From Neopestalotiopsis rosae (taxonomy: Eukaryota; Ascomycota; Sordariomycetes; Amphisphaeriales; Sporocadaceae): DNA of 64,000 bases. Positions 33,958 to 44,924 of this stretch are shown here, piece after piece. The translations under genes and the position numbers were made by a program. Positions within the stretch are counted from its first letter, which is position 1; each line of letters starts with the position of its first letter. A model generated the notes under the pieces. The model did no database searches. It was not told where the DNA came from and was given only the letters and a program-made list of their open reading frames with translations. The stretch covers positions 7,006,001 through 7,070,000 of the forward strand of contig JALGAS010000002.1 in assembly GCA_023078685.1 (NCBI GenBank), in the 5' to 3' direction.

Positions 33958-35159
33958 ATGGCTAGCACATCTCCCGCGGCTCTTTTCGAGTCGCTGCCGA
34001 TTCCGACGCTCGACAGACCGTTCGGTATCCAGCTATGGCCCATTTTCAACAAGGCCTTTGAGCTTGTTGCCGGCTACCCGGCCGACGACTTCAAGTTCGT
34101 CACCGGCCAGACGCCCATGTCCACGCTCAAAGAGACCTCGATCTTCGTCGTTATATACTACATTGTAATTTTTGGAGGACGTGAGCTGATGAGAGGACGC
34201 GAGGCTTTCAAGCTGAAGTCCCTCTTCCTCATCCACAACTTCTACTTGACTGCCATCAGCGCTATCCTCCTCGCTCTCTTCATTGAACAGCTTCTCCCCA
34301 CGGTCGTCCGAAAGGGCATCTTCTACGCCATCTGCGACCACGGTGGCGGTTGGACACAGCCTCTGGTCGTTCTTTACTACGTAAGCAAAAGTCCCAGGAG
34401 GATTTTTACTTTCTGTCCATGAATTAACGCGTTTCCAGTTGAACTACCTGACCAAGTACCTCGAGCTTCTGGACACTGTCTTCTTGGTCCTCAAGAAGAA
34501 GCCTCTGAGTAAGCCCAATCGCGTCAACCGAGCGTGCCCGAGAACCGTTTTGTGCTGACTGAAATTCTAGCCTTCCTGCACTGCTACCACCATGGTGCTA
34601 CTGCTGTTCTGTGCTACTCCCAGCTGATTGGCAACACATCCGTCTCCTGGGTTGTCATTGACCTGAACTTGGCTGTTCACGTCATCATGTACTGGTACTA
34701 CTTCCAGAGCGCCCGTGGCGTTCGCATCTGGTGGAAGGAATGGGTCACTCGTTTCCAGATCATCCAGTTCATCATCGATCTTGGTATGTGCAATCGCCCG
34801 TGCTTTGCCATAGTTTTCTTCGTGCTGACCAAAATATTCCAGGCTTCGTCTACTTCGCGTCCTACACCTACTTCACCTCGACTTACTTCCAGTGGATGCC
34901 CAACTCTGGCCAGTGCGCTGGTGAGGAGTTCGCCGCCTTCTCCGGCATGGGTGTTCTTACCTCCTACCTCGTCCTCTTCATCTCCTTCTACTTCGCCACC
35001 TACAAGAAGGATGGCAAGGCGCCTAGTGCTCGCAAGTCCCTTCGCCGTATGTCTCAGGCACCCGTCCCTGAGCCTCACGTTGTGGCCGCTGCCGTGTCCG
35101 GAAGCCAGGTCAAGTCTGCCAAGAGCAACGGTGTCACCACTCGCTCTCGCAAGGCATAA
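33958..35159 (+). CDS. ELO-family very-long-chain fatty acid elongase (3-ketoacyl-CoA synthase)
   Basis: ER membrane enzyme that condenses malonyl-CoA with acyl-CoA, the first step of chain elongation for sphingolipids and other lipids. Exons 33958..34380, 34439..34508, 34571..34783 and 34843..35159 join in frame to 340 aa. The introns have CTGAC/TTAAC-type branch sites. The catalytic His box HCYHHG follows the second splice (about residues 168-173) and is preceded by [20 protein letters not shown], diagnostic of the family. About seven hydrophobic helices are present ([33 protein letters not shown] and so on). The C-terminal tail is basic (RKSLRRMS...TTRSRKA), as in yeast Elo2/Elo3. Which of these it matches cannot be told by eye. 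Confidence 0.92.
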
Positions 35160-36844
35160 ATTCCTGAAGAGGAGGAGGAGAAGATGTGATTTGTTCTGCT
35201 TTCCAGCACTCAACCGCTGTACAAGCCCAGCCGCGTGTTGAGAGAAACACGCGACCGCGCGGGTGCAGCGTGAGCCATGTATTAGTGACTCTTTTTACAT
35301 CTTGACGACCCGGCTTACGAACGATTATCACGATTAAAGGCTTGTAGTCGTCATCGTGGCGGGATAGATTATTGTGTGGATACGTGTATGACGGGAGGGC
35401 AAAAAACCAAAAGAAAGGTGCTATGATCTTGGCGAATGTCCGGGGCCGGACCAAGAAGGTTTTCTTAGAGAAGCGTAATGCCGGAGAAACGGCATGGTCC
35501 GCGGGTATAGAGCCTGGGTTCAGATCTGTTTCGATTGTTAGATATATTGCAATGGTAGACACCAAAGTGTCCCCCCAGGTTCGACGTACGAACTGGGTGG
35601 TAACAAAATAATAATATGATCCAAGACTCCAGACGATTCAATCCCACATGCAGCGAATGTGACTCCTTTGTTGTTATGACCTTTCTCATCTGTGACCAAA
35701 GTTTCATCAAAACGCATTGTCTCGGATGCTTTGTCGACATTGTCTCGCATGAATGTAAAGTGATTTCTCGACCGGGCTATTGTATCGTACGGAGAGCCTT
35801 TGTCCCGGGAAGAGTATAAAAGCATGGTGTTATAACTGGTTATACGGGCTTATAGTGCCCCAAATCGGTCACAGTGTATGCAACTCCCAGCTGGACCTGC
35901 CCCTTCTCCATCATCTTAGTGTTCATTGAGGGTAGACCGGCCAAGTTGCTTCAGAAGCTATCGAGATGCCCTCGAATCCTCAGCCCATGTGGTCTCCATA
36001 CAACCGTTACGGCACTGCAGGTGCGCCATTCATGGGATCTGGACTTCGCATAGCTGGACGACCGACGGCGGACAATGTGATGCAAGCGCTTGACGGGTCG
36101 TTGAGCGACTCTGTCACTTTTTGCATGGAATATCCCGTTCCCGATCCACGGATTGTACATACATGCGAGGTTTGCAGTTCGAAGATCCTGCCGCCCCCTT
36201 TTAAACGTGTCCGTCGGAGATGTTGGAGGTAAGTTATTGGGGCAGGTAAACGAGCGTGTAGTGTTGGAAACGATATCATAATGAAATGAAAAACACTATT
36301 GACCTGGACTTGGAATTCTACGTGTGTTTGCACTCAAGTAACGACAGGAATTATCTGCTATTATGTAGTTTCAGCCTTGGTATGGACACTATTTCGTTCA
36401 TTCCTTCTTTCACATCGGTGACTTGCTTGAACTTCATTACTTGTGACAGAACAGGTCTCGATTTTCATAGAGGTATGTGGCTGGGAGAGACGGTAGGAAG
36501 AAAAAGAATAATGCAGATGTTCCTATCTGGAGTGAGGAATACAATAATTGGTCACTCGTACCTGCCTGTTCAGAAAGACGACATCTTGTATGGCAGTGAG
36601 TATTAGGGGTGGATCCATCTATTCCGTACATTTTTGTCCAATTAGGTCCTGTTCTATGGGTGACTTGGGCCCGAGCTTTTCGCCTGCGTTTGCAACTGGC
36701 GCGGCGCGGACCCTCCAAAAATTGCCTACCTGCCTACCTGCTTAGCCTACTGCTTTGGACTGATCTTATCAATCCACAACCTTTCAACCAACACCTTCCA
36801 TCGACATCCAACCCGAGACAACGTCCTCGACGACGCCGCTCACC
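35160..36844. other. Intergenic, 1.7 kb
   Basis: 3' flank of the elongase and promoter of the branch-point binding protein. An 88-codon ORF at 35966-36232 (MPSNPQPMWSPYNRYGTAGA) has mildly protein-like sequence but no recognisable family and no support from neighbours. Pyrimidine-rich CCTACCTG units sit at about 36721-36750, close to the next gene. Confidence 0.4.
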
Positions 36845-38981
36845 ATGTCTTGGAGAAATCAGGGTATTACGGGATCTAACAACATCCCCCTGGGAAAGCG
36901 ACGCTTTGGCGGCGACGAAGGCGATGTCGAAAGCGCTCCTCCCCCAAGGCGCGAAACGAGCGACAGCTACGGCGGCAGCGAGCTGAAGCGCGGTCGCAGT
37001 CCTGAGCCGCGCACCGACGCCGATGGTCCGCGACGACGCAAGAAGAGAAATAGATGGGGTGATGCTTCTGAAAACAAGGCGGCCGGCTTGATGGGCTTGC
37101 CCACAGCCATTGTAGCCAATATGACCAGTGAACAGCTTGAGGCCTACACCCTGCATCTGCGAATCGAGGAAATTAGTCAGAAGCTCAGAATCGACGATGT
37201 TGTTCCCGCAGATGGCGACCGGTAAGTCCCCCATCATGATCGTCGTCTTGCTTGATTGTTTGCAAGCCATTTGCTAACCTCGAAGCACAGATCTCCTTCG
37301 CCTCCACCGCAGTACGACAACTACGGTCGACGTGTCAACACTCGAGAATACCGATACCGAAAGCGCCTCGAAGATGAGCGCCACAAGCTCATCGAGAAGG
37401 CCATGAAGACCATTCCTAACTATCACCCACCTCAGGACTACCGCCGTCCCACCAAGACCCAGGAGAAGGTCTATGTGCCAGTCAATGACTACCCGGAAAT
37501 CAACTTCAGTGAGATTACTAACCCTCTAACCTTTCTAACCAAGTTCCCCTTTCTTTCTCGTTCAGGATTTTGTCAGACCATGTCCTGCAGCTATGCTTTC
37601 CAGGCTGCGGTCAAGTCTGATATTCATCTAACCTTGCCCAATCTGCTTCACGTTTGAATAATAGACACCATACTAACGCCTAGCTCCTTCGTAAAGTTGG
37701 CTTACTTATTGGCCCCCGTGGTAACACACTGAAGAAAATGGAAACAGAGTCCGGTGCCAAAATCGCCATTCGTGGTAAAGGTTCCGTCAAGGAAGGCAAA
37801 GGACGATCTGATGCCGCCCATGCCAGCAACCAGGAGGAAGATCTGCACTGTCTGATCATGGCCGACACTGAGGAGAAGGTCAACAAGGCCAAGAAGCTGG
37901 TTCACAACATCATTGAAACAGTAAGTCACTACCACTTGACCCGAAAACTCTACATCATCGCAGTATCTAACATGGGTACCACAGGCTGCCTCTATTCCCG
38001 AAGGTCAGAACGAGCTCAAGCGAAATCAACTTCGTGAGCTCGCCGCGCTGAACGGTACTCTCCGTGACGATGAGAACCAGGCCTGCCAGAACTGTGGTCA
38101 GATTGGTCACCGCAAGTACGACTGTCCGGACAAGCCCAACTTCACTGCCAACATCATCTGTCGTGTCTGTGGCAATGCTGGCCACATGGCTCGCGATTGT
38201 CCCGACAGACAGAAGGGTGCCAGTTGGCGCAACGATGGCCCCCCTCAACGCCCCGCTGCTGGACAGATTGGTGGTGGAGATGCTGTCGACCGCGAGTACG
38301 AGGTATGTCGATTATCTATTCTGAACAATTATGGAGCCCCTTTCACTAACATCTCGGTAGCAACTTATGCAAGAACTCAATGGTGGATCTGGCGCTGCTC
38401 CTGCTCGTATTGAGGCTGGCCCCGGTTCCTACAACAACGGCGGCGGTGATAATGTCAAGCCGTGGCAACGTGGTCCTACTGGCGGTCCCGCGCCTTGGCG
38501 TTCCCGCAACAACGACTCTGGCAACGATGGCGGCGGCGGCGGTAGTGGCGGCGGCGGCGGCTCTGCACCCTGGCGTGACCGCGGAGATCGTGGCGACCGA
38601 GGAGGTGATCGTGGACGAGGCGGCGACAACCACGGCGGCAACGACTACTACGGTGGCGGTCAACACTACGGCGGTGGCGCACCAAGTGCAGGCGGTGGTG
38701 CTGCTCCTTGGCATCAAGCTGCTGCAGCACAGCAGGCTCCCGCTTATCCCGGCTACAATGCCTACGCTGGCTATGGTGCTGCACCTGGCATGGGTCCTCC
38801 TCCCGGCCTTCCTGGTGGCAATGCCATGGGCGCGCCGCCTGGACTACCCGGCAATATCAGCGCTTTGATTCAGCAATATGCCGGTGGTTCAGCGCCCCCG
38901 CCTCCGCCGCCTCCTTCTGGCGAGGCTCCTCCTCCTCCACCTGGCGACCAACCTCCTCCCCCTCCTCCTCCTGGGGCTTAG
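36845..38981 (+). CDS. BBP: Branch-point bridging protein (SF1/BBP/Msl5)
   Basis: Nuclear splicing factor that recognises the intron branch site and bridges U1 snRNP and Mud2/U2AF65 in the commitment complex. Exons 36845..37221, 37291..37508, 37697..37920, 37985..38302 and 38361..38981 join in frame to 585 aa. The N-terminus holds KKRNRWGD, the SF1 basic-Trp motif that binds U2AF. The KH/QUA2 region follows: [20 protein letters not shown], then [20 protein letters not shown] across intron 2. Two CCHC zinc knuckles are next ([28 protein letters not shown]). The tail is Gly-rich then Pro-rich ([16 protein letters not shown]), expected for WW/SH3 partners. The acceptor of intron 2 was chosen because only AAG at 37696 restores the invariant [12 protein letters not shown]. 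Confidence 0.93.
37509..37696 (+). promoter_or_regulatory. Branch-point-rich intron 2 of BBP with an alternative acceptor
   Basis: The 188-nt intron contains five CTAAC motifs. Two are inside perfect TACTAAC heptamers (37516-37522, 37671-37677); the others are at 37526, 37535 and 37628. An internal acceptor TTCAG at 37561-37565 lies 26 nt past the third motif. Its use would add about 30 codons and end at TGA 37655-37657, truncating the protein inside the KH domain. The TAG acceptor at 37681-37683 would give an immediate stop. Autoregulation is inference. Confidence 0.5.
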
Positions 38982-39686
38982 ATGCAAAGGCTTGGATGCG
39001 GCGGCATCAAGATTGGATCTTCTCTCTTGCGGCACTAACAAAAGGCAATATGACTTTGATATTATGCTCGGCAACCACTACACCTGTACACTGACATTGC
39101 CATCATTTCTTAATTGAAGGTCCGCACTAATACTAGGTATGCAAAGCAGACCAGGGCAGACAGTCCGCTGGTATTGACTCATGTAATAAAATAAGTAGCA
39201 ACCGAAAGAAACTTTCTGTATTATGGAGAAAGCCATATCGCATCCTTCTCGAAATATATCGAGGCTGGTGAAAGTAGTAGAGTGAGAATTGCAGCTTCTA
39301 GAAGAATCATCGTGGCAGCATGTTTGGGTTCAATCCTGTTGGCGGGCTTCATGTGATATATTCTTTGATGACTCCAACTTTGTTCTCGTGTTATTTCGTA
39401 CCTCGTCGGGGCTTTACTGCTGCGAGATGATCATCACTACCGTATATTGTGTATCAGGCATTGCAGCAGTTGCAATCCTGGGCGAAATGCTTAGATGACG
39501 TAGTAAATATGGAATAAATGTAGATTGAGCAACTACTTCGACTTGTCGTTTCCATTCCGTACATGACATCGAATGTTATTGTTTACTAATGGCAATACCG
39601 AGAGCTCACTACCTGCCTGACAGTCTTGTCTAGGTATCAACTTGTACATCACAAGCACATTATCCTAAGAAATCTCATTTCAAAAG
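38982..39686. other. Intergenic, 0.7 kb
   Basis: 3' flank of BBP and promoter of the Pff1-like gene. Only unsupported short ORFs. Confidence 0.45.
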
Positions 39687-42626
39687 ATGGCCAATCCGTT
39701 TGCTTTCAGGCCAGCGCAGGTCACCTTTTGGATTACCGTATACTTCCTGCTTTTGATCCCTCTCGTCTCTTTACATGACTTTGTACCAGCTGCCCCAAGC
39801 CTCTCGCCCGCGCCTGGCATCAATCTGACTCAAGCTTGGTCTGATTTGATGGTATTGACCAATGACTATCATCCATTCAATAGCCGAGAGAATGATGTCG
39901 TCCGCAGCTGGCTTCTGAAAAGGCTCAAAGACATCCAACAAACGAACAATGGCTCAAACTCCATGGTCATTTTCGACGACAATGTCAGCAATATCACGGG
40001 TTCAGCTGCGAGTCCGGGAATACAGACCAAGGCCAGAAATATCGGCACTTACTACGAGGGCAACAATATTGTTGTATACATTCCTGGCAAGGACGACCCT
40101 CGAAATCTTTGGTACAATTACAATGATCAATCTCGAGAGACCAGCAATTCCACCGCAAACGCCGGAGTGTTGATCAGCGCACATTTTGACACTTTTCCAA
40201 CTTCTGTAGGGGCAAGTGATGGCATGGGTCTTGTATCGATCTTGCAAGTCATCAGTCACTTCACTCTACCGGAGAACCAACCACGGAACGGCATTGTCGC
40301 TCTCGTAAACAATAACAAAGAGGGGGGACTTTGGGGTGCCAGAGCTTTCCGAAAACATCCACTCGCGTCTTTCTGTCGCACTTTCTTAAATCTCGATGCT
40401 GAAGGCGTCGGTGGCAAAACAGCTCTGTTGCGGGCAACAGGCATCAAAGTAGCGAATGTCTACAAAAGTGCCCCGAGTCCTTTTGGTACCGTCTTGTCCT
40501 CGGAGATCTGCGATTTGGACCTTATCGAGAGCGACACCGACTATCGAGTCTTTGCGACAGAACTTGAGATGCAGGGTCTCGATGTGGGCTTTTATCGTTC
40601 ACGACCCAAGCTCCATACAAGAGAAGACAATATTCAGCACATATCAGTGGACAGTATCTAGCATATGCTTTCCAGCAGTATCGAGATTGTCAAGTCACTG
40701 TCGCAGCTCCCGGAATCTTCAGACGATGGAACCTCTACCGGCGTTTGGTTTGACATATTGAGCCAATTCTTTGTCGTCACTGGCTTGTCTGAGCTCTTCG
40801 CTGGGTCAGTCACCCTTTTGGTGTCTACGCCTCTACTTTTACTACTGATCACGTTCATTCTCCAACGATCGGACAAATACTACTTCTTCTCCTTCAAGAA
40901 GAACGTCTGCGAGGAAGCTGCTCTTGAACCGGTAATACTTGATAGCACCAGAGGAATATTCCGGTTTCCGATTGCTCTTATTACGGCCATAGGGGTTGTG
41001 GTTGCATCAGTCTTCTTGTTACATGCATACAATCCTTTTGCTATATATACTCACGAGTATACCGTTTGGGGTATGACAATATCACTCTTCTACCTTGTAT
41101 TCTGGGCTGTCGTGGCAGCAGCTAATGATGTTCGGCCATCTGCGCTTCATCGTGGATATTCCATATTCTGGCTTTTTTTGATTCTATGGATTACCCTCAT
41201 CATCATCACTGCAATGGAGCAACAGTTTCATCTTACGCTGGGCTATCCATTTGTTTTACACCAAGCAGGCATTTCTATTGCTGCAATCATCAGTCTCTTG
41301 GAGTTGTGTGCATTACCAACCAAGGCAAAATTTGCACAAAGTGAGTTTTGTGAAAACCAGTGCTTTCGTTCCGCGGATTGAATTCTGCATTGCGAGCTGC
41401 TACACATATGAACGTCTAGTGGGTAGACGATGCTAATGTTTCTTTCAGACTCAGGCGTTCATGATGATCACGAAACTCGAGACTTTCATAATGCTTTTCC
41501 AGGCAATGCACCACGCGAAGATCATGAAATGGACAACTCTGAGGAAGACGAACAATCACAGGCTGATGAAACAAGTCCTCTGTTTCAAGGTAAACAGAAC
41601 AATCATTCGAGATTCCCTTCAACCACATTTGGCACAGTATATCGCCAATCAATTGCATCCGTCAAGAAGATGACCCCGAAATTGACAGCTCAGAAAGCCA
41701 CCGATGTGCCGTATGGAGAAGAGCAACTGTGGTCAGCGAAAATGCCGAGCTCTCTATGGTTTGTACAATTTCTACTGATTGGACCTTTGTTTCTCGTGTT
41801 GGTATGTAACCATGCATTGGCACTTGTGGATTCTATCATCCAGAACGATGTCGAGGAGGCTACGCTTCTGCATGCCTACTTCATTGTAGCGGCTTTCAGT
41901 GCTTTTCTTGTACTCCCCACCACACCATTCCTACATCGTGGTCGACGGCTTCTCCCATTGATTATGTTGGTTGCTTGTACCATTACCGTCACCTTCAACC
42001 TCATCACTTTTCCATTTGACGAGTCCAACAAGTACAAGGTACATTTCTCACAAAAGGTCGACCTGGATACTAGAAAATCTACCGTCCATTTTACAGGCGC
42101 GGAGGAATATGTTCGGTCAGCATTAGCCAGGCTTCCCTCTGCCATGGGGCATGAGATTGTTTGCAGTCGTCACAAATCAAGCGACCATGGGCTCGATGAT
42201 TGTGCGTTTGATGGGTCTGATATGTTGCCAAACATCGGAGAAAAGGACGTCAACAGCTGGGTTACAATAAACTCGTCCAGAGATGGCAACGATGTGCTGT
42301 TGACAATCAATGGCGAGGAGACCAGAAAGTGCGGAATGGATTTTCCCAGCCCCATACACTCCTTTCAAGTCGATGTCGGCGAGGGAGCGGTGCAAAAGGA
42401 GAAATTGGACAGCATCACACTTTACCGTCGACAATGGGACACCCCATGGAATGTGCACGTCAAGACATCCACCGATGAAGAATTTGAAGTTCGAGTGTGG
42501 TGCGAATGGGGCGAGTTTCATCGTCTACCGATCTTGGGAGAGGCCGTACATTATCTGCCCGAGTGGGTGACGCTCACTTCATCTGGAGATAACCTCCTAC
42601 ATGCTTCTCGTCTCCATAAAGTTTAG
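39687..42626 (+). CDS. PFF1: Vacuolar membrane protease Pff1-like (M28), interrupted by an in-frame TAG
   Basis: Family role: multi-pass vacuolar metalloprotease. Exons 39687..41340 and 41449..42626 (GTGAGT donor, TTTCAG acceptor) form one 944-codon frame, normal length for Pff1. Its single internal stop is TAG at 40659-40661. It stands where relatives have Trp (SVDSI-stop-HMLSS versus the usual DSVWHML), so TGG to TAG explains it. Both sides stay open and family-like. A TM helix is at 12-29 and several more follow 40760 (LLVSTPLLLLLITFILQ and on), then a luminal C-terminal domain. Zinc ligands appear kept (His166, Asp178, Glu212, Asp237, His310). The expected catalytic Glu of NNGEE is Lys211 (NNNKEG), and GATDDGVG is shortened to GASDGMG. 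Probably an inactive paralogue or pseudogene; a sequencing error could explain the stop but not the Lys. Confidence 0.85.
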
Positions 42627-43368
42627 TATAGACTGAAAGATCAGAGATTACCTATATCAAGTTCACGTCAGAGTTGATTGAACCCTGGTCTAGGAGAGAT
42701 TGCTACATACCTAGTCAGTGGTCATAACATCACGAGAACCTTACTTCGTAGCGTCCAGCTTGATGGCTGAATGAAGGCCGAAATTGAAATGACAAGGAGA
42801 ATAAATTGGACGTATCTTATGTCGCCATGCCGTCAATCGGGTTATCAGTACAGAGTTACTAGCGTCACTGGCAACAGGCTATAGCTCCGCTGAGAGGCAC
42901 CCAATAGCGCTGAACAGTGTGCTCCAAATGCCCTATCCGCGCTCTGTCTTGAGATCATTGATGATCTCGTCCATGTGCCATACAGTGCCTTGGCGATAAA
43001 CCTCTAGAGGAACACATTGTAATAATGATTAAATTTACAGAGCTTCATCCTGGTGCCAACTCTCATGTCTTTGATATTCATTTTTGTGCATCAATCTCCC
43101 AATACGACACCATCTCCCTGTACCTTCTTCACATGACGTCTCAAAGGATCAATTGCTCCACATTCACAGCGGGCCCCGATAAAGACCGCAGTTACCCGCC
43201 GGCCGTATGTAGGCTACAGCTATCAGTCGCTCTGGGTTACCTCTGGTACACAGATAGCCAACATCAACATTCGTTCGTCGCAGATAAGACTGCATTTCTA
43301 CTCTCGTGTAGGTTTCAGACAGTCATTGCCGACGATCAATTGGCGAGATCAACTTGGCAGCCGGCAAT
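42627..43368. other. Intergenic, 0.7 kb
   Basis: 3' flank of the Pff1-like gene and promoter of the M24 peptidase. No gene supported. Confidence 0.45.
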
Positions 43369-44769
43369 ATGGGGGATTTGAAGGAAAAGCAGCAGAACGA
43401 CGCGTCGGCGCCTGTGGACGGTCCCAATCCAGTCGGCCCTCCAAAGAAGCAGAGAGGCGCCAAAGGGGTGCTTTGGTACTGCAATACCGCAATCCTCGCT
43501 GCATACTTTGTCTACACGTGCTACAGCTTATGGAGAAAGTATCATCCGTCCCCCGCAACGGCCTCTGCGCTCGAAGATTGTGCCTGGAATCTGTTGAAGC
43601 CGCATACTGCGCTCCTCGCCGTGGACCCGATTGAGCGCTCCGAGTTTCTGGAGCGCCAATCTCGTCTTGCCGCGGCACTCCGTGATGCGGGTGTCGATGC
43701 CTTTGTTGCCGAGCCGTCGGCCTCTACAACATACTATGCCAACATTTCGTACACCTTTGAGTTGTCGGAGCGCCCATTTCTCATGATTCTGGACAAGGAT
43801 GCGCAGTTCTCCTACCTGGTGCCTAAGTTCGAGGCTGGCCGCATCGCCGGTCTGGACATGGTCTACGAGGACAAGAAGGTCATTGCTTGGCCCGAGGAGG
43901 AGTCGCCCTACGAGGTGTTTGCCCGCGAGACGGGCCTGTCCAAGGTCATGGTCGACGAGCACACCCGGTACATGATTGCCGCCGGCTTGCAAAAGGCTGG
44001 CATCGAGGTCGTGCCCATGTCGGAGACGGTGCAGTCGCTCCGCGCCGTCAAGACCGAGTCCGAGATTGCCATTCTGCGCGGCATCAACACATACACCCTG
44101 CAGCTAGTCAAGTCGATCCAGAGCTGCTTGTCGCTTGACACGACGCAGGAGACGATTACCAGCGTCGCCCACAACCTATTTACCCGCGGCGGCGTCGGTG
44201 AGGGCTTCTGGGCTATTGTGCTCTTTGGTGATCAGGCTGCCTACCCGCACGGTGGTAAGCACGGAAAGACTTTGAAGAATGGCGAGTTTGTCCTCATCGA
44301 CATTGGATCCATTCTGCACGGCTATGGCAGCGACGTGACGCGCACGCTGCTGCCCAACGGCGCAACTGTTAGCAAGGAGCTCATGGCCATTTGGGACACG
44401 GTGCACGCCTCCCAAGCTGCCGGCTTCAACCTCATGCACGCCAACGAGACGTGCTCAGTCGTCGACGCCGCGTCGCGCGACGTGGTGCGCAAGGCGGGCT
44501 ACGGTCCATACTATACGCACCGGCTCGGCCACGGCCTTGGTCTCGAAATGCACGAGCACCCGTACCTCAACGGCGCCAACGACAAGGAAAAGCTCATGCT
44601 CGGCAATGTTGTGTCGAATGAGCCGGGCATCTACGTCACGGCGGAGCAGGCGGGCGAGATTGGCTGGGAAAAGGGCTTTGGCGTGCGCCTCGAGGATCCG
44701 ATTCTGGTAACCGAGGACGGAGGTGTGCCGCTCAGTGGACACCGGGCTCGTTCGCCTTATGATCCTTGA
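43369..44769 (+). CDS. Membrane-anchored M24 metallopeptidase (Xaa-Pro dipeptidase/aminopeptidase P type)
   Basis: Intronless, 466 aa from the ATG at 43369. A Pro/Lys-rich cytosolic start is followed by one TM segment (LWYCNTAILAAYFVYTCYSL, about residues 35-54), so a type II or signal-anchored topology is likely. A creatinase-like N-terminal domain (AALRDAGVDAFVAEPSAS) precedes the pita-bread catalytic domain. All five dinuclear metal ligands are present: Asp311 (LIDIGS), Asp322 (GSDVTRTLL), His388 (HRLGHGLGLEMHEHP), Glu418 (SNEPGIYV) and Glu442 (VRLEDPI). An active enzyme cleaving X-Pro dipeptides or N-terminal residues next to Pro is expected. The precise substrate cannot be told. Confidence 0.9.
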   Translation: MGDLKEKQQNDASAPVDGPNPVGPPKKQRGAKGVLWYCNTAILAAYFVYTCYSLWRKYHPSPATASALEDCAWNLLKPHTALLAVDPIERSEFLERQSRLAAALRDAGVDAFVAEPSASTTYYANISYTFELSERPFLMILDKDAQFSYLVPKFEAGRIAGLDMVYEDKKVIAWPEEESPYEVFARETGLSKVMVDEHTRYMIAAGLQKAGIEVVPMSETVQSLRAVKTESEIAILRGINTYTLQLVKSIQSCLSLDTTQETITSVAHNLFTRGGVGEGFWAIVLFGDQAAYPHGGKHGKTLKNGEFVLIDIGSILHGYGSDVTRTLLPNGATVSKELMAIWDTVHASQAAGFNLMHANETCSVVDAASRDVVRKAGYGPYYTHRLGHGLGLEMHEHPYLNGANDKEKLMLGNVVSNEPGIYVTAEQAGEIGWEKGFGVRLEDPILVTEDGGVPLSGHRARSPYDP

Positions 44770-44880
44770 GATCTTTGAGATGCATTTTGTACTCGCCAGT
44801 CAATCAATCAAGATATATCAAATACATAGAATCGATCGCTCTGATCTTGCATCATCCTTTTCTCGCTTCTGCCAAATCTT

Positions 44881-44924
<44 letters not shown>

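Noticed and set aside
35966..36232. 88-codon ORF as a small gene
   Set aside because: No signal peptide, domain or splice extension; kept only as a note in the intergenic entry.
37509..37683. Use of the TAG acceptor at 37681-37683 in BBP
   Set aside because: It gives a stop within three codons and lies only about 6 nt after the branch site; AAG at 37696 restores the conserved KH sequence.
40645..40680. A short intron skipping the TAG in the Pff1-like gene
   Set aside because: The only donor near the stop (GTATCT) would need an 8- or 22-nt intron, too short; the Trp position makes a nonsense change simpler.
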